A stretch of 64,000 bases of DNA, from assembly GCA_940671915.1 (NCBI GenBank), contig CALNVZ010002974.1, positions 21,759,306 through 21,823,305 of the forward strand, written 5' to 3'. This stretch comes from Paracentrotus lividus (lineage: Eukaryota > Echinodermata > Echinoidea > Camarodonta > Echinidae). The translations under genes and the position numbers were made by a program. Positions within the stretch are counted from its first letter, which is position 1. Every line of letters begins with the position of its first letter. The notes below the pieces were generated by a model. The model searched no databases, had not been told where the DNA came from, and saw only the letters and a program-made list of their open reading frames with translations. Shown piece after piece: positions 1 through 14,224 of the stretch.

Positions 1-52
1 AAAAATAAAAATAAAAGTATGTGAACACGCAGCATGACGTAAAGTAGTATGC

Positions 53-293
53 CTTATGCTACAGTCACACAGACACTTACGTTGAGTTACGTCCGGTTGC
101 GTCCAAAAATTATTTTCTTTACAGCGGATCCCCACGGATGCCTACTCGTCATAGTCAGCAGTGGAAATATTGATAATTTCGTTCATCCAGTAAAACAAAG
201 AAATACATAAGAAATGATAGAATAGAAGATGAAATAAGATTAAAACAACACAAACGTATCTATACGTAAGTGTCTGTGTGACTGTAGCATAAG
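53..293. mobile_element. MITE with 29-bp terminal inverted repeats
   Basis: The left end, CTTATGCTACAGTCACACAG continuing ACACTTACG (53-81), is matched perfectly in inverted orientation at 265-293. The 241-bp element has no coding capacity. Its interior (about 195-235) contains ACAAAGAAATACATAAGAA, the same core sequence that is tandemly amplified in the element at 2220-3337. Confidence 0.85.
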
Positions 294-559
294 AAGAACA
301 AATACAAAAATATAAGTTTGACGAAAGTGCGAACATTCCGATTGAAACAGGAATCTGAAAAGTAAAGTGTTTAGAAAATTGTTTATTAAACATTAAACTA
401 AGGCTATAAACGCTTTGAACATTTATCGATGAATATTATTGATTGTCGATGAATTAAATCCTCATCACAATCATCACATTCTTGCCAATCTTGATGGACA
501 AGCAATAGGAAGAAATAATCAAACGTTTCTAGAAATAAGAACATCCCTCAAATACGGAA

Positions 560-749
560 ATCTATTATTTTCCCTCAATAGAAATATTCATATTTAATAA
601 GAATATGTCATCACTATCATTTTCATCATTATCATCATCACCATTATCATCATCATCATCATCATCATTATCATCATTACCTTCACTATCACCACAATCG
701 TCATCATCATCATCATCATAATCGTCATCGTCATTATCATCATCACCAT

Positions 750-818
<69 letters not shown>

Positions 819-965
819 CATCACCTTCACTATCACCACAATCATCATAATCATCATTATTATCATTATTCATATCGCCATCATCATCATCTCCTTCTTC
901 TTCTTAACTTCGTCTTAACTACATGTATCATCATCATCATCATCATCATCACTACCACCACCATC
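560..965. repeat. (TCA)n-type simple repeat region
   Basis: Imperfect TCA/TCG trinucleotide repeats run for about 400 bp, with an internal direct repeat (CCTTCACTATCACCACAATC at about 679 and 823). The Asp-rich and Met-rich open frames across it are shadows of the repeat. It lies downstream of NRF-6-like exon 14, where the missing terminal exon might have been expected, but no exon is visible. Confidence 0.9.
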
Positions 966-1027
966 CCAATCCTTCCCATTGCTACCATCAAAAGCATCAT
1001 CATCATTATTCTCAATTGTTTACTTAC

Positions 1028-3388
1028 TATATATACTGCATTTGCATTAAAGGCGTGGGATGTGTTCCCCACTAAGATGTTCATGATGAGAGGATGAAAG
1101 AGATATGCGCCAAATGTCAGTCTACATAGGGGTATCCAAGCCTTCCATGATAGGAAGTCATTGATCCATCCTAGAAGGAACACAATAATCATCATTTAAT
1201 ATCATATCATGTATGGTGCATCAAATAGGAGCTTAAATTAGCCGTTACAAGAATATGCTTCTCTCCCTCTTAACAAATAAACAAAAAACAAAAATAAAAC
1301 AAAACAAAACAGCAATAAATGCGTAAAAGTTTTCAATCTTTAAAGTGAATATCAGAAAAGAGTAATATGCTTACAGTTTTAACATATACATTTGATATCG
1401 TGTTCGTTTCCCTAAGTAAGCCCTCCTTCACACAATTCGGTCACTTCCACTCATAAGTGAAGACAGGAAATTCTATCTCTCAATTCAATTGGAAAAAATG
1501 AGCAAAGAAAATTCCATCGGGTTCGAAGAGTTAAGGGACGACGCCTGTCTAATAATCCAGAGGTCTCAGGTTCGAATCCCAATGGAACCCCATTTTCTTA
1601 GCTCATTTTTTCAATGTATATATTTCTGGTCAGTTCCCTTCGTTGTTAAAACCTCAATTTCTCACAAATGATTTCTCACCTCCGTAACCATAATGACAAG
1701 CAAAGATGACCCATGATAATGCGATGGACCAAGCAAAATGAGCAAATGCCATATAGATAGCATTCTCAGCTGTACTCAACGGATTCCCGTTAAACTCTCC
1801 ATACAGACCATATACCACTGCTAAACCCGTAGCTACAGCAGTCATCCAGCCTACCATTACAGCAATCTATACAATAAATTGTGGGGGGGGGGGAAGAAGA
1901 AAATATGTCTTAAAGAATAATGTCTAAAAAATAAATAATAAAATCGCTAATCATAAAAAAAATATCGTGTGTGTCCTTTTGATAATTTTACTCTTGAAAT
2001 ATGCCGTATATCAGGAGGGCGTTTCATGAAAGGACCTGTCAGACGTTTTATTCCACAAACTGTTATAAGCTACTGAAATGCTTGCATCCGATTGGCTGAG
2101 ATCAAATTTGTTGGATAAAATGTCCGACAAGTCCTTTGATGAAATGGCCCCCAGGACAACCACCTACATAGGGTTACAGTTTGGTGTAAAGGTAGAAATT
2201 TGGCGGGGTGGTTGTGCGGGGGTAATTAAGCGGCTTTCGGAGCAGTACGGTAGCATGACTACGGTAGCTCTCCAGAGCAAAAATCGAACTGCGCATGCGC
2301 AACTCCCTTTTTGCTACCGTCTTCTTCCCAAACAGGACGGTAGTCGAGCGATTTAGCGTACGGTGTAGAATGACTACGGTAGGCAAAGTCTTGGTATGTT
2401 TTGTGTACATAAAATCAAAGAAATACATTTCAATGATAAACGCAAATGGAAGGAAGAAATATTTCATAGAAATGAAAGTTAAAGGACAAAACAAAGAAAT
2501 ACATAAGAAATGATTGAAGAGAAGAGAAAAGAAGGATAAAACAAAGAAATACATAAGAATTTATAGGAGAGAAAAGAAAAGAAGGATAAAACAAAGATAT
2601 ACATAAGAATTCATAGGAGAGAAGAAGAAAGAAGGATAAAACAAAGAAATAAATAAGAATTTATAGGAGAGAGGAGGAAAGAAGGATAAAACAAAGAAAT
2701 ACATAAGAATTGATAGGAGAGAAGAGGAAAGAAGGATAAAACAAAGATATACATAAGAATTTATAGGAGAGAAGAGGAAAGAAGGATAAAACAAAGAAAT
2801 ACATAAAAATTTATAGGAGAGAAGAAGGAAGAAGGATAAAACAAAGAAATACATAAGAATTTATAGGAGAGAAAAGAAAAGAAGGATAAAACAAAGAAAT
2901 ACATAAGAATTTATAGGAGAGAAGAGGAAAGAAGGATAAAACAAAGAAATACATAAGAATTTATAGAAGAGAAAAGAAAAGAAGGATAAAACAAAGAAAT
3001 ACATAAGAACTTATAGGAGAGAAGAGGAAAGAAGGATAAAACAAAGAAATACATGAGAAATGGTAGACAAGATGATGAAAGAAAGACAACACAAAGTAAT
3101 ACATTAAAATGATAGAAAAGAAGGTAACAGAAAGACAAAACAAAGAAATACATAGGAATTGGTTTAAAGAAGAAGAAATACAGAGGAGATACACAGAAAT
3201 GCTATCCACCGTCGTCTTCGCAGACTGCGAAAGTGCTTACAAGTCACGACGGTAGTGCGAATGCGAGGAGAGTACGGTCGATTAAACCCACCGTCTTGTT
3301 ACCTACCGTACTGTTCCCGAAAGCTCATTATTAACCAAGGGTAGACGTCCTAGAACCGAAATGTGCTTTCTCGGTTTTCTTGATTTAA

Positions 3389-3434
<46 letters not shown>

Positions 3435-4123
3435 GCTGTAGATGGCAAGGAAGCTTCGATAAAATTTTTAAATAGTTTATAATTTGGATGCATGTGATGA
3501 ACACAGTCTATGCTTGGTCATTATATAGTTTAGGTACATCGTTTCCCCCTTTATCATAGGAAATGGAAATCATAACTATCACCTCAAATGCCAATACCCG
3601 GGGCCAATACATCACATGCATGTTCTGGGGACCCGCTCACTTTCTGTAACGTGTCAAAAACAAGAAGTAGGGGGAGAGAAACAAGTGTTTCTCCTACCTC
3701 CTTGATCACACTAGGTTTTTCCCAACCCTGTGGTTATCTTCAAACTAAACTTGAAGAATTATTAGTAATGCCCAAATCCCCCTCCTTCTCCTTCCACTTA
3801 GAGAGTCAACCATACACGCATGCTCGTTCCGGGTTATACCCCCTATTAAAGGCGTTTGGAGGGGAAGCCGTGTCCCCCCCCCCCCCTATTACAGGCTTTT
3901 GGAAAAGAAGCTGCATTAGAATTATCCCCATATTACAGGCTTCTGGAGAGGGAGCCAGAAAAGTTACCCCCTTTTCACGAGTGTTTGGACCATATTCGGT
4001 GCCCAATTTTAGGAGTTGTCCTCAAAGAATTGAAAACTATATAATTAAAAATAGGTTGTCGGAAAAAAATGATAAAAGACCTCTTTTTCAATGTTTATTC
4101 GGGATTTCCCCCTCCACGAGCCC

Positions 4124-4163
<40 letters not shown>

Positions 4164-7100
4164 CGGAGAATCGGGAAGGAGCATTATGTGTAAGCTTGAC
4201 CGCCTGAATGGCGGGGGGGGGGGGGGGGCGGCCCCAAATAAAATGTGGGTTAACTTTTTGTTGGTATATTACCTTGTTGATGCGAATTCGTTTTCCTTTC
4301 CATGAGTGAAAGCAATATCCTAGCACCATCCCGACTAAGTATGGAGAGATACGGCAATACGGTTTGATATAAACCATCGAAAATATATCATGTCCACTGA
4401 CGCACCGCCAAACCCTTCATGAAGAAAATACAAGATAAGACATGAATAGCAATCCGATTGGGTTTTACTCGCGCATTCAAACTATGTTTCCTGACAAGTG
4501 AATTGGTATACATGAAAGCTCAAATAAAAATAATTATTCTGTGTACGTAGTTTTTTTAAGCAGAATGAACCCTTGGAACCAGTTAAAACAAATAAATCAA
4601 AGAAACAGATCATAATAATAACGAATATAGATAACATTATATGCGCTTAATACACTATATCCACCTTGGTGTTTCTGAAAGTTTGATAAAATCAAATAAA
4701 TAATAAGTCTATTCACACATCAACAATTACTTAATATGAACACATTTCAATCATTGGTCTCTTTTATCAATTCTATCGGTAGAACATACAATTTGCTTTT
4801 TTTTTATTACAAGTAAGTTTCCCAGCACGAATATTGATATCAAAACTTTCAGGAATTATTTATCTTTTTGTTTGCAAAAACAACTAAATCTATTGCGTAG
4901 TAGTATTATGTTGACTGTTTTGAGGGGCATGGTCGTTTCTAGGGCTCGAGGGGATCATAGTCGCGGGTCATATAGCAGATTCGGAGGTCCTAGGACTATG
5001 GCGGTCATGGTTCAGAACATGACTAAACTTTCAACCACTCAGAGGACAGGGTTATTAAAGATTCTTAAAATGACGTATGTAACTATTCTTACATGAGAGC
5101 GACTTTGAAATCGTTGGCGACCATTAGTCCAATAGTTGTTGCAATACTCGCTACACACAAGACTGATATGATGGTCATCCCCACAACAGGTTTTCTGCAA
5201 TTGAAATCATATAATAAGAAATGTTATTTTATTATAAACAAAAGTATTAGGCAATGAAAAGGCCTACTGAAGGTATAATATAATTCAGTTTGAAAAGTGT
5301 AGCCTGCGATTGTATAAGTTCTTAATTTACTCAAATATTTTATACACAACCCTATCCATGCCAAATTTAATCTCGGATTGTGCGGACCAGTTCTCAATTA
5401 ATTTCGCAATAGTTATGACTGCAATTTACCATCTTTAAAGTCGGTAAAATCTAATATAAAAACGTTCTTTTTGTAAACGCATACTAATGAAATAACACTT
5501 TTGCTTTTGCTAAACTTATTCTATAATTTCGGAAATAGTACAGGAACATTATGATTATGTTATATTTTCAAGTTAGACTCAATGATTTTAGGTCAAAATT
5601 GGACATTGTGTTATATTATTTTGTAAATATGTTTTTGTAATTATTAAAATGTGTTTTATTATAAATGTTTGTGGCATTAGGCAATCCTTTCCCCTTTGAC
5701 TTTGACATAACAGAGATGGGAGTATGCGCCTCACATGTTGTCACTTTCTTCTGTTTTATTGAGATAGAGTTGCTTGTAAAGTTTTACAAGCACAATCATA
5801 TTTCTCGTTCCAAAATGCGTCTCGAAATAGTTTTATTCGATAGATGGCGCAATACGTGTTATCATTCTTATCATTCTGTGAACATTATATTGTTCTCGAT
5901 CGCAATTGGTTCACATAGTTTCAATATCACAATTTCCCTGAAATGTTCATGAGATTATACTTAAATCATCACGTGACTAACCTGAACAGTGCTATGAGTA
6001 ATAAAGGACTGATTATGTAGAACTGCATATCATTCGCCAAATACCACGTCCAGTAGATGCACTATGGGTCAAATCAAACACATTCAGATATCATTAGAAT
6101 CTTGTTTGGTGGCTCGATCCCTTGATTTCAGGTCACCATGTCTAACATATGAAACCCTTACAACAAAAACTAGGAATAGTGCCCCCTTAAAAAAACAACA
6201 ACAAAAAACAACAACTTGAGAGGGAAAAAAAACCCGACAACAACATGCACCTTTTAGTAATCATGCAACGTTCCGGAAAAAGGAGTATTCCAGATGGGAT
6301 GGGTGTCCGGACACTCAATAATATTTCAACCCGCTATTTGAAATGGTTTACAAGCAATGTCTTTTTTATTTATTTTTTAGCATAAAATGTTAGAAAAAAT
6401 TACAGAGAACAAAATATTGATGATAAGCACTATTCAGCCTACATGTCATATTCCTGAGACAAAAACAAACAAACGAGGCTTTATTCTTGTAAGGTGTCGA
6501 TCCGGACACACCCAACCCCAACCTATAACAGTAAGACTTCTATAGTGGCAAATTATGCAGTCCAAGTTAATTCTGGCCGGGGGGGGGGGGAGTAATTAAA
6601 GGGGAATCCAACCCAAGGAGAGAGTCAACCTTACAGGAAAGAGGAAAATGAGAGGAGCAATCTAAAAAAAGTTTCATCAAAATCGGTTATAAAATAAGAG
6701 AGTTATGGAAGTTTGAAAAGTCTAGTTGTTCCTTCTATGGGGATCCTCAAATTGGCATCATCGGCTTCAAAATGGTCGATCTCATGGACAACTCTCCATT
6801 CATTTTGTACACAAATTTTCAGATTTTCCCCATTTTCTTTCGAAATATATCTTACCTCCTTCTAAGCTCAACATATGTTGTGTGAAATATATTTTCCCAT
6901 GACATATTTTGAGCTCAGAAGTAAGGAAGACAAATTTTGAAAGAAAATGGGGAAAATCTGAAAATTTGTGTACAAAATGAATGGAGAGTTGTCCATGAGA
7001 TCGGCCATTTTGAAGCCGATGATGCCAATTTGAGGATCCCCATAGAAGGAACAATTAGACTTTTCAAACTTCCATAACTCTCTTATTTTATAACCGATTT

Positions 7101-9476
7101 TGATGAAACTTTTTTATATTGCTCCTCTCATTTTCCTCTTTCCCAGGCACGTAACTAGGATTTTTACGGGAGGGTTCGAAATCTGCAAAAGTGGACCAAA
7201 AGGTACATCAAATTTTTTAGTCAGCGGGGGGGGGGGAGGGTATTGGTGTGAAAAAATTTCTGCCTTCGGCCCTCAAGAAAGAGTACCTATATTAGCAATA
7301 GGGGTTGGTTTAGGTCGTTCGATCGGCCTAAAAAAAATGCATAAGCATACAAAAAACTATAATACTTTTAAATCAAATTTTTTTTTTTTTTTTGGGTGGA
7401 GCGGACCTTTGGTCGCCAGTGGATTCCCCTTTAAGATTCATTAGGTTCGAGTGAAGCAACTTAAAAACGGCTCTTGGTCAAATTCATACAGATCAATGAT
7501 ATGGAATCGCAAAATATACATCATGCTTTTTTTATGAACGTAGGGAAAAGGCTCATTTTCTTACCCCGCTTGTTCCGCTAAGTGGATAGAAATTATTAAT
7601 ATAAAGCAGATTGGTCCACCAGTACTTTTCACAGTTGAATGTATATCGTGCCGTGTTGGCCCAGTAAGGTCCCTCGCCGAAATATGGGCGCAGGTAGAGG
7701 GTGAATAGCATAGCAGCTCCGAGACCAGGTAACAATCTAGGGCAGTGATGTGAGAAAAGATCATTTGATCAAGGTACATAATGAGAGAAGCAGGCAGAAA
7801 TAATACAGAGAAAGAAAGAGAGAGAGAGAGAGAGAAAGAGGGAGAGAGGGAGAGAAGAGGGGGGGGGGCGGTAAAAAGACAGAGAGACTGAGGTCTCAGG
7901 GATATGTCTATTCACCCCCGACTACCCCCCCCCCCCCTTGGCGCAGGATTGCATGAAGAATTATGATATAACATCAAAGTACATCACGTAAAACAGAATT
8001 TTAATTTTTCATGAATTATGTCTACTATTCTTTAATTCATACACTCTAAAAGCCAAGTGTTAATTTTTTCCTGTGCAAAATCGCTGCTTAGAAAAAAGGT
8101 AGAGTATCCAACCTTCAAGCTTACATCAAAATTATATATTCTCACCCCCCCCCCCCGTGTCAATTTTCACTCGACCCACTTGCATGACACATTTTAGAGG
8201 GTAATGAAGAAAAAATAAGTATTAATTAAGTATTTTTAAATACTTAATTAGTAATGTTTAAAAACATTAAGATCACATTTTGCATGTACATTTATTCAAA
8301 TTTAAACAAATATTCAAACATTAAGATGACATTGTACATGCACACTTGTTTAAATTTAGAGAAATAACTAAACAGTCACTCATTTCGCTATTGACAACAC
8401 GAACAAACGATGGTGGTCGTATATGACTTGGTACTCGTACTCACCTCCAGTATCGATGGAAGTAGAACATTGCCCATGGTAGTTGACCACCAGATCGTTT
8501 CATACGACCTAGAGAGATATACGTCAACAGCAAACCACTGCCAAACAAAAATAAAATAACAGGTTTTCCCGGTCAAGTTCAAACTATCTACGTTCACTTT
8601 GACATTTCCTTCAATCAATTTCTTCTGAAATGTGATCGCGATTAATAATCTGCATTCAATTTCGTTTATGAACATCCATTTTTTTTTAAAAGTTCAATCA
8701 AATTGCAAATTGCGCCCATCAATTTGACTTTGTGAGCAATCGTATTGCACATTGGTCAATCAAAGTCACTCCATTCATGCACATTGGTGAAATTAATTGC
8801 ATATAAACAGTTTTGATCGCACGAAAACGAAATTGGGAGCTCTTGAGAGCATTACACTTACCTGAGAAGAAAGAATGAATCAACGGATGGAAAAGCATTT
8901 ATGATCGCTTGGAAAGGAAAGGTCTTCAAATATTCCAATGCGAATATACCATCCCCTATTGGAGAAAAGAAGAAGAAAGATTATTTATAACATTGCGTTG
9001 GATATTATCCCTGTCTATATTTTTATATTGTCAAATGTTTTAATATCAAGATTTTTATGGTGATGTATTCATGTTCCACATCACTTTGTTAAAAGCATAT
9101 TAAGCAGTCTTTCGATTTCATTTATGATATCACCAATGATGTTATAAAACATTAGAAATATGCCTGCATGGTAAAACAATGCAAACGTGAGAAACCATAA
9201 TGTACGCATGACTCATAACACAACATTGACAATATAAAATGAACAATCAGACATAATACCTAACCCAAATGAACAGTTTATCTGTGATGACAATAATATC
9301 TTAAATTGGCCGGGTATACATGAGCAAGAATTCAGACGGGTAAAGGGTGATGTAAAGGCTTAATTAAAGCTGGAAAATGAAGAAAAATGTTTGCAAGATA
9401 ATTTTTTATACAGGGTCAAAAGTTGTAACTCACATGGTACCAAAGAAGAAGAAAAAATCCTCATCATCCTCATCAA

Positions 9477-9526
<50 letters not shown>

Positions 9527-12500
9527 GCATCATCATCATCATCATCATCATCATTTGCATTAAATTATCCCGATGGTTATGCCTACATTGGGAGGGTGCT
9601 GGGGTTCTGGATAAGGGGCTAGTCTGGTTGCAATATTTAAGTGTTATTGCCCTAAACTTTTTTTTTTTTATATTTAAGTGATATTGCCCTAAACTTGATT
9701 ATCATGTTTGTGCCCTGTAACATAAACATTTACGATCAATTGCAAATTCGAAACAACCATTCTGATTGGTTCACAGTAGAACTTTTGTGAAAAGGTCTCT
9801 GCAATAAGGATCCTGATTGGTTATTATCGATTTGCAATTGATTGTAACTCTGTATGTTACAGGGCCTTTGTCTTATAATAAAGGAAAGCAAATTGTATAT
9901 TTCATACACTGTTAGAAATGTTTTCCTTAAAAAAAACACAGAAAGTTTCTGCAGCAGAGTCTCGAGAACACTTGTCATTTTACTGCACATTATTGTTAAT
10001 AAAATTTACAGTAAAATTACAGAAAATAGGTGTATGGATGGTATAAAACCTTACAAATTTCCTGTAATCAAACTTTTTTCCTTTTTTTAGAAATAGACTT
10101 GCTCTGTTAAATTGCAGAAAATTTCCTGTTATAACAATTTACAGAATGATTCTGTTATTTTCTTTTAAAACTTCTGGGTATTTATTTATTTATTATTATT
10201 TTTTTTTTGGTACAGTATATGGTCATCACTGATTATATATATTAATAACACTTACAAGTGAATCCCATGGCCTGATAAATGAGCATTAATGTATGACCCA
10301 GGATGACCCAGGTCATGCTGATGACCCGGATGCCATTCAAACACAGCATACTTCCCTCTTTAGTTTCAGTCTGGAGGATCTGGGAGAGGTTACGAGTGAA
10401 GGAGAAACACAGCAGGAATCGTTCCCAGAATCCTTGGCGAACTAAAAAATGAAGAAGATGGACGAAAAGAAGAATACAATTATAGCTTTCCGCGATCAAT
10501 TTCAAACTCTTTGCAATCGAATTCGTATAATGTTCCCTCAATTTAAACGATACCTGGTCGAGCGGAGCTATCGGCCATTTAAATTAACGCTTAGAGCAAG
10601 CAAGTTCGTTTTTGTTTCTTTCATATTTCATTTTTGTGCGATCAAAACTGTTTATATGCAATTAATTTCGTCAATGACACGAAGGGACGAATTTGAGTGA
10701 CGATTGAAGAATACAACTGATTACAAAATTGATCGGCGCAATTTGTAATTGGATTTAACGTTTTTTTTTTGTTGTTGTTTTTTTTTTTTTGGCCGTTCAT
10801 AAACGAATTTGATTGCAGATTTTTAATCGCGATCGCATTTCGGACGAAAATGATTGAAGGAAATGTCAAATTGAAAATAGATAGTTTGAACTTTAGCGGG
10901 GAAAACCTTTAATATAGTATATCGTCTGATAGATTTCTCTGCATGACGGTTGGTAGTACTACTTATTCATCACCCCCCCCCCCTTGTAAAAAAAAGAAAG
11001 TGCGTCCAGCTCTAGGCCCGTGCCTCTCTCTACCCGGCCGTATTCTCTCTATCATAAACCATGAAACGTTGGCAATTTGGGATAATCATGCTGGCATGCT
11101 TTAGAATCCCACCATTCTTGGCCCTGGTCCCATTGTCATGTTACGTAATCTTTCTTACCTTTCCGCTGTTGATCATGAGCACCTGATCCGTATCCATTTT
11201 GTTTGCTATCATGACGCAGCAATAATAATGCTTCAGAGTCCTCTATTGCTTCTTCTCTTTTCTTCTTATGTCTGAGATGTGCATCGTATAAAGCTCCAGA
11301 TAACATCAGCAATGCAACCACGCAACATAGAATACTGTTGGATGACAAGTTATTAATCAGTTACTCATTAACAAGTATTTGAAACGGATAAGGGTTTGCC
11401 ATGTTTATCAAATTACATGTTATACTTCTTTATTGAATGTTTGCTAAAATCTCTTCGACTGACAAATGGCTAAAATAAAAACTCAAAACCTATCTTTTCC
11501 AGCTTTGTGACATAATTGAGGTAGCCATGCCGATAAATGAAGCTTTACAAAAATATGTTCATCATCATCATTATCATCACCATCATAGAATAATAGGACT
11601 ATATTAAATTTCTAAATCATTATGTATGAAAGCATGTGTTGATATTAGTTATATCTATTTAAACAACACTAGATGAAATTGATAACTTTATGAAACAACT
11701 TAAAGAATGATAGATTAATTCATTAACAAAATATTTCTTTGTAATTTTGATAACTCGATTGAGCCTCAAAAACCGAATAAGAAAGTCTGAAGACAAATAT
11801 TTAAATATATTCGTTACCACTCGGACAATTCTTTCTGTTTACATAAGTCAAGTCCGTACGTCAATCAATTTACTAAGTTACTAGTACTTGATTTTTCTTT
11901 AGACATCACAACAACAAAAAATAAAACAAAAATGCAAAACAAATGTTTTTTATCAGTGTTATGGATCTACCGATAGGGATTTTAATAAGTTGTAATGACC
12001 TCCTCCCCCCCAAAAAAAAAAATAAAAATAAAAATAAAAATAATAAAAATAAAATAAATAAAAATTAATGAATAAATCAATCAATAAATTAAAACAATTA
12101 AAATAAATAAATAAAATAAGTAAAATAAAAATGAAAATAAAAATAAATAAGAAAATAAAAAATAAAAAAATAAATATGAAAATGAAATAAATAAAATAGA
12201 AAATGAAAACAAAAAATAAAAATAAATAAAACCCAACAAAACCTTTTTTTTTTTTTTTTTTTTACTGAAAAGACAAGAATATATGTTTGATATACTTACA
12301 CTGTGCCATAAAACCTGGATTGTATGGACGAGGTGGGAATGTTGCACATTGGACCCTCGTTACCTTTGGGTTCAAGTCTTCCAAATCATTCATACTCAAG
12401 ATTATCTGGATGATGAAAGAATATTTAAACTTATAAAACGAATCTGAAGTATGTTTGCTAAATACGACAATCTGTAATAAACAACTTTATTCAAATTAGG

Positions 12501-14186
12501 TCAAAGACTCAAAGCCGCACATGAATGATAGAGAACTTGATTTATATCTCGTGTTTAGGTTCCTTGAAATACAAGCAAACTTGTTGAAGGTTTGATGAGA
12601 TAAGACTGGTGTGATTGAGTCACTATCAATGGTCACCTTGTCTATATAAATGACCTTTCTTATTCCGAATAATGTTCATCCAAGTTACAAATTTATTTAT
12701 CTATATAACGGACACATGTCATGAGTTGGGTGGAAAATGCGTTACATATCAAAAAATTGTAGAAATGTACATTGTCACAATCAAACATCTCTAGTTTCTT
12801 AGTAGTAAGTCAGACATGTATAAAGTATATATATATTGAAGCAGAGATTGAAAGGAGGATGATTAACATATTTTTTGTGCTGTATAATGTGTGTATAAAG
12901 CTATACAGAGTGTTACAGGAAAACTGGTTGAAAAACTTCACAATTTTACCGGCGAATCTTTTCTAATCTTTTCACCAAATGAAATGAATCATCGTAGATT
13001 GTGTACATAAGACGCTATGCTTCTAAAAATAATAACTTGTAATACAAAATTATTATTTACTAAACCGCGGTACAGGTTGTCAAAAAGAAGAAAAATAGTG
13101 CAAAAGGGCAGAAATCCTGTCTTTTACACTTGGATTACAAACTCAAACAAAGTTTATTGCAAGTAATATGTTTCCACTTAATTGTGTTTTACATGCATGC
13201 AAAGAAAATGGCGAAAAAATGACAATTATTGTTATAAAATTGCATGTGACAATTTTTGATGCCTGCAATGCATTGTCTATGAGGATGTGTGCATTAAGTT
13301 TTGTTTAATTGATTAATTAATTGATTAGATTACTTTTGAAAACCTTTTCTTCCATTTATCTAGAACCACATAAATTCTCAAGAGAATGAATATCACTCAA
13401 CCCATAAGACCAATTGGCTGTAAAGATATAACGCAGCAAACAATAAGAAAGTAACAAAAATGGGAATTCCTCTATGTTTAACACGTGCCTCCACCGTAGG
13501 ATCTTCCACCGTAGGATCCTCCACCCCTTACCCTACTCCACTAAAAGCATCTTTGTATTAAAACTATAAGCATAGCGAAGCTGAAACTTCACAGACATGT
13601 AGCCTGATAAATTATCTACAATATGAATTATTGCACAGCTTATGACTATACATCATTTTCATGCTATGTAAAAAAAATGTGATGATTTTCCCTCCAAAAT
13701 GTAACGCCTCCACCCTTTTACAATACCCCAACTTGTGACACATGGCCATACATGATCATGGTGCTTCCATGTGGTTTAGATAAACATAATTTCTTGAGTT
13801 TCCAGAAACAATTACATACATTACAGCTTGGGAAATGATTATTAGACCAAATCATAATAGGAGTTCTCATATGACTTGGACCAATAATCATTTCCCGAGC
13901 TGTATTCATGTAGGCCTATTACAATACTCAAGGTAGATTGTCTACAATCTTGAATTACGAAGTAAATTATTAAAAGATCACTAAATACGTCCATATAAAT
14001 GAAACTTAATCGATGTCATTAGATATTTAGCTCCACATATATACATAGATGATTTGAAGACAGAGTGACTCATTTTTCTTACAATTATTTCAGTTATGGA
14101 ATTAGCTACATCTGTCTCTCCGCATTCACTAGGAAGACATAGACCCCATCTCATCACAGGTGACATCTATTTCACCAAGAGAGAGA

Positions 14187-14224
<38 letters not shown>

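Noticed and set aside
565-873. Asp-rich and Met-rich minus-strand frames
   Set aside because: They are translations of a TCA/GAT trinucleotide repeat.
1518-1590. Functional tRNA gene
   Set aside because: The T stem has two internal mismatches and the D arm is poor, despite a perfect B-box and pairing acceptor ends.
2561-3209. Phe/Leu/Ser-rich repeated peptides on the minus strand
   Set aside because: They follow the 50-bp minisatellite; no start context or homology.
3588-4127. 179-codon plus-strand open frame
   Set aside because: It lies antisense in an NRF-6-like intron, runs through poly-C and a degenerate tandem repeat (ATTACAGGCTTTTGGA and variants at about 3845, 3888 and 3932), and has no domain resemblance.
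6800-7054. Conserved open frame shared by 6800-7054 and 24252-24524
   Set aside because: Both fall in the palindromic TTAA MITE; similarity reflects the repeat, and the peptide has no domain.
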